Positions 1-11,340 of a stretch of DNA of 64,000 nucleotides are shown in pieces. The stretch comes from Cryptomeria japonica. Its lineage: Eukaryota; Streptophyta; Pinopsida; Cupressales; Cupressaceae. The first letter of the stretch is position 1, and each line of letters starts with the position of its first letter. A program made the translations under genes and the position numbers. The notes beneath the pieces are model-generated. The model did not search any database and had not been told where the DNA came from. It saw only the letters and a program-made list of their open reading frames with translations. The stretch is from positions 810,129,069 to 810,193,068 of the forward strand of contig NC_081414.1 of the NCBI RefSeq assembly GCF_030272615.1, read 5' to 3'.

Positions 1-647
1 TAGAGGCAGTTATCAGATCTAGAAAAGGCATCAACACCACCTAGAAGTCTCAGAAGTGCAGAAATATATCAAGGACAGGGGCATGGCACCCTGGTACTAC
101 CTAGGATAGTGGTGTGGCACCATGGTCATGCCCTTTGTCAGTAGGGCTTGACATAACAGTACTTTGCTGATCTCAGAATCCCTCCTGTCAATTGCAGCTC
201 CAGAATTGTAGAATTAGGACAATGGCATGGCACCTTGATCCTAGAATTTCTGCTCTGATTTCAGACATAGGTGCACCTCTGATTTTGCCTTTTGATCTGT
301 ACTTTTCAGCAGTGTATAAGTTATTCTTTGATCTACATTCTTAGATTAGGGTTTACTTGCTTATTTTCTTTCTAGGTTAGATTTCATTTTGCATCATTCC
401 TTTCTCTCATTTACGACAAAGGAATAGAAAACCTAAGAGGTAATCCACAACTCTCTCTTTCTCATAAGAAGTAGTTGACATGTGTTACCTCCCTAGGCTC
501 TTTTGTACTCCATGAGTGTGAATGAGAGTGGGATTAGGGTTTCCATACATAGTCTCACTTTTCCTCCTACATAATCGGTTCCCTAGGGTTAATCCTTTTT
601 TTTGTGTTCCTAAAACTGATGAAGTGAGTTGGTAAAAAATTGAGAAG
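1..647. other. Flanking sequence outside the nested elements, no gene recognised
   Basis: This AT-rich stretch lies outside the left end of element C. I see no open frame with recognisable content, no tRNA-like fold and no LTR terminus. It contains several short direct repeats of ggcatggcacc type around 80-235. It leads directly into the RNase H fragment at 648-775, so it is probably part of an older mobile element or an intergenic remnant. That is inference from position only. Confidence 0.4.
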
Positions 648-775
648 GGTTGGGTGAAGAGTAAATTTTATGGGGCTTCAAGGGGGAACTTGGGCACCTC
701 ATGTGCAAGGTGTGTGGTTTGTGATAATGAGGGGAAGATTCTCTTCACGAGTGCTAAAAGATTACAAGATGAAAC
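648..775 (+). pseudogene. RNase H-like domain fragment, cut by insertion of element C
   Basis: The plus-strand frame reads WVKSKFYGASRGNLGT followed by CVVCDNEGKILFTSAKRL. This is the first beta-hairpin block of the RNase H domain found in plant non-LTR retrotransposons and RVT_3-type proteins, where the usual form is F-D-G-A-S-R-G-N-P-G. The catalytic Asp of the FDGAS motif is Tyr here, so the copy is dead. The reading stops exactly at 776, where the LTR of C starts. The second half, with the conserved Asn/Glu block, should lie beyond the right end of the window. An ORF call that runs on to 905 is chimeric and enters the LTR. No start codon or upstream exon could be identified. Confidence 0.6.
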
Positions 776-1818
776 TATTGACGACTGTTTTGACACACCC
801 ACCAAGGGTCAGGTAGCCAATGTGATAACTCACCACCTCTCCTCAAAAGTAATGAGTTTGGAAAAACTCACTGCTCCAAGGTCTATAGTCGGGTCTCGAT
901 GGTGATGGGCAGCCCAATGGTTGATATGGTTGTACCTGTCAAGGGGCCTGCTGGCAAAACTAGATCTCGTTGATTATGGATAACTGCACTTCCTTTCTTT
1001 TTTTTTATTTTTATGGTTTAAGATTCTTTGAGAAATAAAATGTGAAGCATAAAAGTGAACAAGAAAATAACAATTTAAACCCATATAATAACCACTTAAT
1101 GAACTACTCAATTAGTTCCCTGCAATCCAAGAAATTATCAAATATTATCCAAGTTAGCATTCAACAAAGGACCTCCAGTAAACCTGCAAAATCATCAATT
1201 TCACAAACTTATGGAAATAAAATCATCAATAATATGACCTATCACAATAATTCTCATACACCACTAATGTGCGTAATATGATTCATAAAGTGATAAACAA
1301 AAAGATTCAAACCACGTTGCTAATTCTAAATAATAGACGTTACCAGATTACACAGAAGAGTTTGGTAGAACATAGACGTAGATCAAGAAATCCACAAGTT
1401 GCTTCTCATATTGATCTCAATGAATGTATAAAAAAAATAACTCAACCTTAATCTACAAAATATTCTAAAATCTCTAAGTAGGCCACAAATCATCAATTTG
1501 GGACCCTTACAAATGAATCCAACTTCTCAATTTATAGAAGTTCTCTACCCTATTATCTAGGAAATAAACCTACCCTAAATTAAGAACTAAAACTAGGAGT
1601 CACAGTTAACTTGCAAGTTTCTGCCTTGACACTGCACTTAACAACTATGAAACCAAGATTGCATGAGCACTACGAAGACCATGTTGGGTGACCCACATTT
1701 TTGTAGTCAAGCAAAATTTCTATCAAAATTGGAGCTTGAGTATGAGCTGCAGTTGAAAATACAAGATTAAATATTTATGAAAAAGCCTTGCTATCTGAAG
1801 AAATCGTGCATTTATTCC

Positions 1819-4162
1819 TTATTCCTTGGCAAAAGCTCTATAATTATCTATTATGCATGCAACTGCTTGAGCAGGAGGATCAGCTACATGTTTAACTCTA
1901 AATTTATATTTCTTCAAAATCCCATCTACATGCTTCTTTCCTTCCTCTAACTCCTTCACCATGCTTGCCACCCCCTGACACTAAGTAATTAGATATGTAT
2001 ACTTGTCCATGATGGTAACATCAAACTGGGCCAAAGGTCCTAGGTGTTGCACCTCATATGCATCCTACCGATCCAAAACTTGTTGTTGCTCCATTATTCC
2101 TGTATTAGCTAATCTAAGGCAAAAGGGTCCTATCATATCCTTTAGAAAGCTCTCAAATGACAAAATTTCTTTGAGGAGAGGGTCCCGAATCTCTGTCATA
2201 TCCTTGATATACTACTGAAGAATTTCAATCTTCAGCTCCAACATGTACACATATGACTGCAAGTTTTTGTTCCTAAAGACTGCGCTATAGCTGTCCTTGG
2301 TGGGAGAACTTTGGCAAGTGGTACCACTCCCAATCCATTAGACACTCCTAGGTACGCTGCCTTCTTTAATAATTCAAACTCCCTCATCTTTTCTTGGAGT
2401 TTTTTTATTAAGTCCTCAGTAGTTTCCTAGGGCTTGTCCTTCTCATCTGGATCAATGGACATATTTTGCCTTGAAGCTGACCTTGTCTCTTGAGCATACT
2501 CTTTATGCCCTCTTTATTGAGGTACCCCTGAAGTGGACTCCTTTTGTTACCCCTTTGAGACATTGGGCCTTATCCTCTAAGCTAACCACTGCCTAGTCCT
2601 ATTGATGACCACTCGAGAAACCTTTTCCATATTCGTGTCTTCACTAGCAAACCACTTTATCAGGGACAGGGGCCTTTTATCTATCCCTGATTCCCTATAA
2701 ACTTGATCAAGTAAATCCCCATGATCTCTAGGTTCTTTAGGGAGGTTAGTCTCAATTCTGAAATCTCTTACCAGTGGCACAAATAACCTGTTATATCTCT
2801 TCTCCCTAACCTTAAAATTGTCTTGCAAGTTGGCCCAAAAGTCCTCCAAGCTGGGCTTATGGCCCTCATATGCCTTAGGCATAGCTTGTTTAAGTTTCCC
2901 ATAGGGATCATAAAACTCCCTAGCATGATCAGATTCCTTCAAGTTCAAATCTTGGAGCTCTTTTTCTGTTAATTTTGCTACCTATATCTTAGAACATGCA
3001 AAGTACCCAATAGATACTGAGAAATCAATACCTGCTTTGTGTTTTCATGAAAAAGTGACTTGAGGCCCACAAGTTGCCTTACATATTCTAGCAAAATTAT
3101 CCTATCATTGCAATATTGGGGCAACAACATTGGGTTCCCTGTGAATCCACTAACCCTGATGTAAGTGGAGCATGGATTTTGGATGAACCAACATGCCCAC
3201 TCTCGGATGATAGGCATAGCCTCCGGGCTAATCCAATATCCTGCATCTCCTATTAATTTGATTATTATTGGGAAAATGAAGGCATCATTAACTCTCCTAA
3301 AATGAGCCTTTGCATTGGCTAGAGTGAGTTGGGAATAATACTCCCATACCCTCTTTTGTCCTTCCTCTTCTCCCAATTGACCTTCTAACTAGAGCCCTAG
3401 AAACTTTCCAACTCTATCAGCTACCTAGATGACGTATGATGTGAAAAAGAACTTTTGGGTATGTTGGACTTCTTTCATTTGTTTACAGATATTGTCGGAG
3501 AGGATCTGGGGCCAATCAAAGTATTGTTTCCCTATTAAAATAGTACTCATGAATTGGAACATCCAGGGATGAAAATGCTTGTAATTTGGCTTGCCAAAGG
3601 CCTTGCTAAGCATAAGGATTATGTCTTTTTGGGGTTCTTTGAAATCCGCCCTCAGAATCTCCATTGCCTTGAGACCTATCTTTCTTTTTTCTTCCAATCA
3701 GTTTGTATTCATGTGCCTCTTATTGGCTGATATTTTGTCATTCCAAGCCCTGAGGGCCTCTTCTTCGGTTAATAAAAATATCTCCTCTCTGGTTGGGATA
3801 CCAAAAACCAACCCGAGCATGTCAGGAGACAAGTCTATGACTGTTTCTCCTTGCGCATCCGTGCTTTTTCTAGTCTCTGGGTTATAAAATGGGGCAATGG
3901 TCATTATGAACTCCGGTGCCTATGGAAAGGTAGTACCTTCAACTAGGCCCGATCTCTTGATTCTCCTGTGGAGAGCCTCCAAACTAGGTTTGTCTAATTG
4001 AGCCCTAATATCCTCAATTTCTATATGGCTGATCTCAGTAACCGTCATCCATCTGACTTGATCATCTATCTTTGAAGCATAGACCTATCCTTGGTAATGA
4101 TATTTCATGGTGGCTGGGAGTCTATCAATTTCTTTATGTCTTTTGTTGGAGGATGAGTCCAT
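1819..4162 (-). pseudogene. LTR-borne sense ORF of element C, 3' LTR copy (unknown protein)
   Basis: A minus-strand frame can be followed from an ATG at 4162 (MDSSSNKRHKEIDRLP) to a stop at 1819-1821 (FAKE-stop). It has several in-frame stops, a frameshift near 2960 and a 1.28-kb deletion near 2278. The N-terminal 450 or so residues look globular (for example FHPWMFQFMSTILIGKQYFDW near 3550 and ECPW-like WACWFIQNPCSTYIRV near 3190). The downstream part is charged. The same protein is read in the other LTR (61138-64000, ending at 45056), which shares a TAG just before the last 60 codons. Same-strand orientation and presence in both LTRs show it was part of the LTR before insertion. I do not recognise the family; extra ORFs are known in Tat/Ogre elements but usually lie inside the element. 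Confidence 0.6.
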
Positions 4163-4234
4163 CTAACTAGTCGAACCTGCAAGTAGAAGGCAAATCCTCA
4201 GTCTTTGATATTAATCATAAAAGTTGATTTACTT

Positions 4235-5130
4235 CGGTACTTCGAGCTTTCGAGGTCCTAGGATAGGCACAAGTGAAGAAGGCACGGAACTGTGGGCTTC
4301 CAAGGTTAGGTTGTAAGAAAAAAGGAATCTCGAAACTCCGAGGGTCCAAGGTTTCAGGGTCAAGTTAAATAAGGGTCACTCGGAACTCTAGGGTTCCGGG
4401 TTAGGTCAAGCCAACTTCCCAGAACTCCAGGGTTCCGAGTGCAAAATCTAGGGCATGTGAAAAAAAAAAATCAACAATCACACAAAAAAATGAGGAAACA
4501 AAATCTAATCTACAAACCACCAAAATGGGCAAGAAAAATCACCAACCTAGTGAATCGAAATGCCCGAAAACGCCAAGGAAAGCTCAGAGGTCCAAAGATT
4601 CGTGACTTAGAGCTAGGGAGGAGGAGCTCTGAATGCACAAATGAACTTTACAAGTCAATCATTCCTATTTCTAGCTCCCCCAATCCCGTCTGTACGAAGG
4701 GTTCAAACATGACCTCGGGACTCCGGGGTCCCGAGTTTCCGAGATCGACACGAGAAAAGGAACACCTCACCTCAGAACTTCGGGGTTCTGGGGTTCTGAA
4801 GCAAGAAAAAGGAGAATCCACCTTGAGACTCCAGGACTCTGGAGTTCTGACGCAGAAGACTCAAAACCTCGGGATTCCGGAGTCCCGAGGTCAAAAACCA
4901 AAGAAAAGAAAAAGGGACCTCGGGACTCCGGGACTCCGAAGTTCCGAGGTCAAAACCAAAAAGAAACGAAGGAACCTCGAGACTCTGGGACTCCAGAGTT
5001 TCGAGGTCAAAACCAAAAAGAAACAAAGGGACCTTGGGACTCTAGGACTCCAGAGTTCTGACATCAAAAAGCCAAGGAACAAAGGCACCTCGAACTCCAG
5101 GACTCCAGAGTTCTGAGGTCCAAAAAGCAA
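4235..5130. repeat. Array of about ten GC-rich hairpin repeats in the LTR of C
   Basis: Imperfect units built on ctcgggactccgg...gtcccgag recur, each a short inverted repeat with arms of about 8-10 bases. Examples: 4714-4740, 4868-4890, 4918-4948 and 4976-5006. Later units are separated by A-rich purine spacers (gtcaaaaccaaaaagaaac) with a period of about 60 bases. In element sense the array lies in the 5' part of the LTR (U3) upstream of the LTR-borne ORF. The long plus-strand reading frame across 4439-5116 and the minus-strand ones opposite it are by-products of the repeat, not genes. Confidence 0.75.
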
Positions 5131-5631
5131 AGAAAAGAAGAAAAAAGGGGACCCAAATTTCAATGCAAAGAGACTAATGGGGAAATAGATATGCAAGGCA
5201 TAACAAATGGCAACTATCTGGGAAAAATGACTATAGGCAATTTAGAACTTCACAATCTCTAGTTAACCTGACGCCTAAGGCTATTATCATTCAAAAAGGA
5301 TGTATAAGAGAAAAAGATGAGTGAGCCAATGAACAAACAAAGTCCAGAACTGAACATGATTAGCTCGTAAGTGTGTGTGCATGATTTATTACTCCATCAT
5401 TCCAATAATGCAGATAACCAAAGGAAACTGGGCACAAGCTATGTAGATGAAGTCATCAATCATGTTTCATGCAAGGTCATCCTAGGCATATCTCTACTAT
5501 CAGTCAGGTGTCTATAGCACCGATAGAGTAACCTCTGGTTCCTGTCAAATAGTGCTCCACTACTAGCCAGGCGTCCATAGCCCCGGTGGAGGTTACTTGA
5601 AACACCCATTTGAGTTTCTTGAGAAGGATCA

Positions 5632-5655
5632 TTTATTTTCTCTCTCTCTCTCTCT
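5632..5655 (-). other. Probable polypurine tract of element C, (GA)n microsatellite
   Basis: On the minus strand this reads GAGAGAGAGAGAGAGAAAATAAA, directly before the LTR start TGATCC. A purine run beside the 3' LTR is the expected plus-strand primer. The dinucleotide run may have expanded after insertion. Confidence 0.55.
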
Positions 5656-6244
5656 GTTTTTTTGAAAATATTATAGGATATAGAATGACTTACTTCATCA
5701 ATAACCTTTTAAGAAACTTTCAAACATTGAAGTTCGATAACTGGGTTGGAACCCATGGTGGATAACATGAAATGCCGTGACTTCAGATTTTTCACTTGAA
5801 AACTAGCTTATTTGATATCTTACAAAACTTTATGATGTATCTTAATGTGATATTAGTGTTGATTTTATCAAGCTAGCCTTTTCCATTTGAAATTCAAAAA
5901 CTCAAATCATATTTAAATGATTATATACCACTTTGAATGAGTATAGACAAAAGTTTCAAAATTAACCAAATGACAATGAAGTCATAAATAGCAGAGGTTC
6001 GAAGTCTCTCAGAATTTGGCAAGATGTTATGAAAAGGATACCTTCCTTTTAGAATCTTTGAGAACAAAATATGCATATCCTGACTCAACAAACAAAATGA
6101 ACAAACAAACAAACAAAACAAAAGGGAAAGAAGAACGCAACAGAAGCAAAAACACAACAAACAAACAAAAACGCAAAGAAACATGAAGCAAAACAAAAGA
6201 AACAACTAATCTACTATATACAACAAGTCAAGCTTCATTGAGGA
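5656..6244 (-). other. 3' untranslated region of element C
   Basis: The segment lies between the integrase stop and the polypurine tract and has no coding content. Bases 6085-6200 are an AAAC/AACAAA-rich low-complexity run whose minus-strand translation is an artefactual Phe/Cys/Leu-rich frame. Confidence 0.6.
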
Positions 6245-6944
6245 TTAATCAAAGTAATGCTTGAGGTATTGACCATTGACGAGCAATGGTACCAGTTCTC
6301 CAGTCAAAGATCTTAACCTAAAAGTGTTCTTGCCTAAAATTTCAGCTATTTGGTAAGGACCTAACCACAATCTTTCAAACTTGTGATGTTCACCTTTCTT
6401 CTCCCTGGCCTTGTCCCATAACAGGACCAGGTAAGAGATCCGAAAAGATTTCACCTTGGCCCTTTTGTAAAACCATCGCTTAACAACAGCTTGGTGCTTG
6501 GCAAAGTGTTGCAGAGTATTAATCTTTTTTTCATCAAGTCTTAATAAATTTAAGAGGCAAACCTCTACTTGATCCTCACTGTCAAGTTCTTTCATTAATT
6601 GGAGGACCGGTATTTGCAAATTGATTGGGAAGACATGGGTCTAGCTGTAGACAAGGTAATAAGGAGAGGTTCCCAAGGAGGCTTTTACTCTGGTTCAATC
6701 AGCCCATAAGGCGTATCTTAATTGATTATGCCAATCCCTGGGGGTTTTCTCAAGTAGCTTCTTAATGACATCTAGGATGTTCTTATTTGTAGATTTAGCT
6801 ACTCCATTACCTTGCAGGTAATAATTGGATGAAAATTTTAATATCACTTTATATTCATATGCCCATTGCATCAATTGTGCAGAAGTAAAAGAAGGGCCAT
6901 TATCACATACTAGAGCGAACGACATACCAAACCTGGTGATGATG
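6245..6944 (-). pseudogene. Element C integrase, core C-terminal half and GPY/F end
   Basis: The minus strand reads VTRFGMSFALVCDNGPSF, holding the second catalytic Asp, then QGNGVAKSTNKNIL. The third catalytic residue, normally Glu in a GQAEST-type motif, is Lys here. A stop and a frameshift near 6620-6690 follow. The C-terminal module then runs through LLWDKAREKKGEHHKF and WLGPYQIAEILGKNTF to LKHYFD and a stop. GPYQI is the GPY/F module that helps integrase bind DNA in Ty3/Gypsy elements. The reading continues into 19493-19589 after removing element D. The ORF that seems to begin at 7054 starts in D and is not real N-terminal sequence. Confidence 0.85.
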
Positions 6945-9900
6945 TGTAATGCCCCGCCAGGAAACCCCGAAGGGATTAAGCCATAACACAAGAATAGAGT
7001 GCAATAATTTTTTTTTTTAAAGTTACACCACATTAAGAGACAACAAGATATCAAAGATTCAGATTACATAGCGGAAGACATCAACTAACACCTAAAGAGT
7101 TTCCCAATGAGATTACTTAAATTTCACAATTCACTTAACTCACACAATTAATCCAATAAGTTGATTATTTAATAACGAGATAATTCTTAATCAGGATCAT
7201 TTCTTTCAAAAGATGGAAATATAAATCACAAGCAATAACTCAACCATTAAGATCCATTCATAATCTTCATTCAAGCTTTTCATTTGAAATTACAAGCCAT
7301 ACATCTAATATTCTAACACACTAGAATTCCATCACAAACATAAGAGATCTTTTTCAAGCATACTTAATTTCCTTAACAACAACTGAATATATTTCATTAC
7401 TCTAAGTTACATCCTTTCATATTCCAACTTATTGCATTTTTAAAAGACGATTACATACATGCATCTACGATCAAACTCATCTAAACCACTTATGCATTCG
7501 ATCAACATGGCATTCAAGAAAGAACTGCATAAAAGCATTAAAAGTTAATTTCCATTTATCCACTTAACCATTCTAACATAAGCTAATCATACATGATAAA
7601 GCTGAATAAGGAAACATAAGAGAATACATCACATAACACCATAATGATCTCGGAGTTCACCCCTAAAGGGCTACATCTCCGGGTCTGCTCAACTGCAAGA
7701 CCCCTCTGATAATTAATAAAGTTAAGAATACAAGAGGTTACACCATTACAATCCGGACATCAAGGCGAAACATAAACAATATACAAATGACCACATCGGT
7801 CCGTATTACATAAACGATCCCTGAAAAGAAAAGGATCCAGCTGAACATAATCAAAGCTAAAACAAAGGTCCAGAAGAGCATCCATAAAACTGAGCCATCA
7901 CCACCCAAGGTCTAACATGAAACTGATACTCACAAGGGCAAAAACAAAAGGATGACCCACAAAGGTACTCCTAACAGGACAAAACGACAACACACTAGCG
8001 AACGTAGGGACAAGTGTCATCACACAACCTGGTACGGTTACCATGGCAAGTCTTCATAGGTCCCGGCCCCACACACTGGGTTACCCTGGCAACCTAATCC
8101 GAGCTTCTGGCCCATCCAAGCCTCATGTGGACCCACACATCCTCTCGTGAAGACAAGGATGATGGTTTGCCATTTCAGGCCTTCTCACAGCATGTCGAGT
8201 CTGAGTTAGCACTCGTCCCATGTGTGAGGCACATTATCTTACTTAGAGATTACATTCTAATCTACTGTTAGGTTATCGCTTATTAGACTCACTTTCGACG
8301 GGTTACCCAGCAGCCACTTTGGGCACGGCCCCCAATCGAAAGCCACTTTCCCATACGACACTAGACTAACTCAGACGAACTCAAAACAAAGGAATACACA
8401 TGGTTAGACGAATGGAGTTCAAAAAGGGAGAGATAATCATCTGGTCAAACACGACTCAAGGATGATCACTTACTGACGGTACTCTAACTAGAGACCTGAC
8501 AAACTAAGGTCAACCACAAATCATCCTTCAACTCACACAAAGAGGATATGACCAACTACGTCAACACCACAAAACAACAGTCAACTCGGAACTGAGGACT
8601 GAAATAGGTACCCCAAGTCAATCCATACAACAGGGTCCTACCAAATAAAGCAAAACATGTCATTTCATAATCGAAAGCGAATACAGAAATTAAACTCGCA
8701 TAGGAATATTCAACAGATACAATCTTTCCGAATTGATCTAATCATTAAAAGTCGATCAAGTTTTCTACAAGATCTAAATCAGATAACAGTTATCTACCTC
8801 AACTAGGGCTAAGTTATTCTTGGTTTTCTAACTCTCTAAGGTTCAAAGCATCGAACCGACATATAAAGCCATAATGAGTTCTTAAGCCAATACATATTAA
8901 TTAAACTCAGACAACCATTAATAAAATAAATAAGATATTTAATCTCCAACAAAACATCATTAACATACTAGTCCAAAACCGACCTCTACAGTTTCATATT
9001 TTCAAGTCTAGAAGCATTATACGGATTACGGAAATATAAATGTAGAAAGAGAATCTAAATGGAGATAGTCATTTCCAAAGCATATCATTTAAATTCAAAT
9101 ACCCAACGATAAATATTTCACTTACTTCTCAATTACTCAAATGATATGTTCTACGATAATATTTAACAACATCAATTAGTAACTACATAGTATTTCAACG
9201 ATTTTCCAATAACATATTATTCTCTATTATTTTTAAACAATACTACCTCAATTAGCCGAATGCTCTAATTAGCTAGAAGGTAAGATATAAACTAATTACT
9301 CCGAGATTACTCAGAATATAATCAATAATATTCAATTGCGAAAATTAACAGTTTTAGAACTTAATTAGGAAGAGTACAAAAGTCATGAAATGAGATTGAA
9401 TAATGATTAACCTATAAACTCCATTATAAAATTAATCAATACCAAATTAATCATTTATCACGATATTGCCACCCTAATCCTAATTAAGAAACTAATTAAA
9501 TCTTAACATTAAAATGATATTAAATATCATATGCATTTTTTTTGAATAATAAAAAAATACATAAAAAAAACATTAAAAAACTATGTTTTAAAACAAAAAA
9601 TGCATTTTTTTTTAAAAAACAAAGAGGCGAGGGCGGGGCCCACCTCCCAACTGGGAAGGCTGGGTGCCCAAGCCCTAGCCGTAGGCGGCATTCGTGCGGG
9701 CGGCGCCACGGTGGTGCCCGCATGTCCGCGGCGCCCTGCGGCCACCACCGTGAGCCGCGGCCGCAGTTGCACAACGAGCAAGAGAAGACGGTAACAAGCG
9801 GGGAAAGGGAGTAAGGGGGACAAGCGGGGGAGGGGAGGAGGAGCGGGTGGAGCTCCGCTCCCCGCCCTCCAAACCCCAACCCAAACAGTTAAACAAACAC

Positions 9901-11328
9901 GCCCAGTCCGAAAATTAACACAAACGCCCAGCACAAAATTGATAAAGAATTTCGATTTAATAAAAGTTCGGTTTAAACGAACTGTGTTTGGTGTCATATT
10001 TTTGATGATATACATTATTCCCAAATACAAAAGTGTTTCAAACACCCAAATAGCTGTGAGGAATAACACACCTCCATTAAATCTATTGATTTTTATTAAC
10101 AAAACCAGGCATGGCAAAAAGGATCATATTAACACAATGATACAGCCATAAAATCTTCTTGAAGAACACAAACTAAAGCATGGATTTAAACCCACAAATC
10201 CAAATTTAAATCTGATAACAATTAAAAGATTGGCTTTTGACAATAATCAATTTCACCCAACAGCTCATTTCAAACAACAAGGAAGAACAATTAAGGTAAA
10301 TCCTACCTTCACACGCATTCCTGGAATAGCTGAAGGAGAGCCCAATCCTGCCAGATCCAGAAGCCCTTCCTTCCTCCCAAAACCCCCAATTTCATCCCAA
10401 AATTATTTTCCAACTAAAAATTCCCAAAAAAAATGTCCATCCTCTTAAAATTTCCCCAAATTTTAGGTTATATGGAAGAGTTGACCAAAAATTCCATTTT
10501 TGGAATTAAAATTTTTATTTAAAAATAATTCTCAAAATTAATTCTTTTCTAATTATAACAACAAATTGACTAGCTTTTCAGTTCCAAATTGATTTCCTCA
10601 TTAATTCAATTTAACCTTTCAAATTTAAAAAGCCAACATAATACAATTAAATCCATTGCGATTAAACACAAAACTTTCTTTTTCAACAGCATATATAAAA
10701 TTCATTTAATATTCAAAATCAGTCATTTAATCGAACTTACTCCCAATTTAAAACGAGCAATCCAATATCAACAAAAATCGCATAACGAATTCCCGATTAA
10801 TTTAGTCCATTAATCTCTAATGCACAAATACATATTTAATCAAAATAATTACTAAGGATTAATTAATCAATTTAACCATGCACACCAAGCATGCAAACCG
10901 AGAAGGTCAACCAAACAGACGACTCACAAACCCAAACAAAAAGGGGTTACCGACGACGACTGACGATGCTCACTTGAGCACGACTACGGTCAACTAGGGT
11001 CTTACGACCACCTAATCCAACTCTAAGGATAAAAGAGGTACACTCAAACCTGCAAATCCAGGTGAAGACGAACCTCACACTCATGTGGCGTTGTACCTGA
11101 AATCTCCTGCAACCAAGAGTCATACATGCATACATATATAAACTTAATGAAAGCGTTAGTTCGATATTAATACCACGAAATAGGTACACTAAACAACTTG
11201 CATACAACTATTGTGGAAACCACATCAACAGCTATGCGTTAAATCAAACATCTGACTATAACATTATATTAAGATAAACTAACCAAAATTAAACCAAGAT
11301 TAGAGATTGATTAGGGCAAGGTACTACA
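6945..11328 (-). repeat. Element D 3' LTR
   Basis: 4384 bases, TG..CA bounded. It is nearly identical to the right copy but lacks two short insertions present there (16 bases at about 17646 and 18 bases near 17890). A minus-strand TATATATG lies about 190 bases into the LTR (near 11137) and could be a core promoter. Most of the LTR is AT-rich. Bases 9623-9882 form a sharp GC-rich island. Confidence 0.92.
9623..9882. other. GC-rich island in the 3' LTR of element D
   Basis: The composition jumps from strongly AT-rich to GC-rich (gcgagggcggggcccacc; cggcggcattcgtgcgg) and returns just as sharply. A minus-strand frame of 178 codons (9581-10117) crosses it and survives in the other LTR at 181 codons. 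Its Pro/Arg/Ala-rich translation in the island looks composition-driven. It may be a captured gene fragment or a regulatory island. Confidence 0.6.
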
Positions 11329-11340
11329 TTCTCCCCCCCT
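11329..11340 (-). other. Polypurine tract of element D
   Basis: The minus strand reads GGGGGGGAGAA immediately before the LTR start TGTAGTACC. This placement and composition are typical of Ty3/Gypsy plus-strand priming sites. Confidence 0.85.

Larger units (their letters stand above)
776..5631 (-). repeat. 3' LTR of element C (about 4.9 kb, internally deleted)
   Basis: On the minus strand the LTR begins TGATCCTTCTCAAG, right after a (GA)n polypurine tract, and ends CAGTCGTCAATA; the other copy ends CAACA. It matches 44012-45233 plus 61133-64000 over the shared part. Compared with the 5' copy it lacks about 1.28 kb (the segment equivalent to 61407-62695), replaced by a short filler near 2278. 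The intact LTR would therefore be about 6.1 kb, very long for a plant element. It contains a decayed sense ORF and a hairpin-repeat array. The inner boundary at 5631 is inferred from TG/CA and the polypurine tract, because the matching end of the 5' LTR is not in the window. Confidence 0.75.

Noticed and set aside
654..905. 83-codon ORF continuing past 775
   Set aside because: It is chimeric: RNase H remnant up to 775, then antisense LTR of element C.
4439..5116. 225-codon plus-strand ORF and overlapping minus-strand ORFs at 4772-5196
   Set aside because: They are read through the hairpin-repeat array; the low-complexity translations simply reflect the repeat unit.
5921..6205. Minus-strand ORF rich in Phe, Cys and Leu resembling a membrane protein
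   Set aside because: It is the translation of an AAAC/AACAAA low-complexity run in the 3' region of C.
6695..7054. Integrase ORF with an N-terminal methionine at 7054
   Set aside because: Its first codons belong to the LTR of D; only the part from 6944 downwards is integrase.
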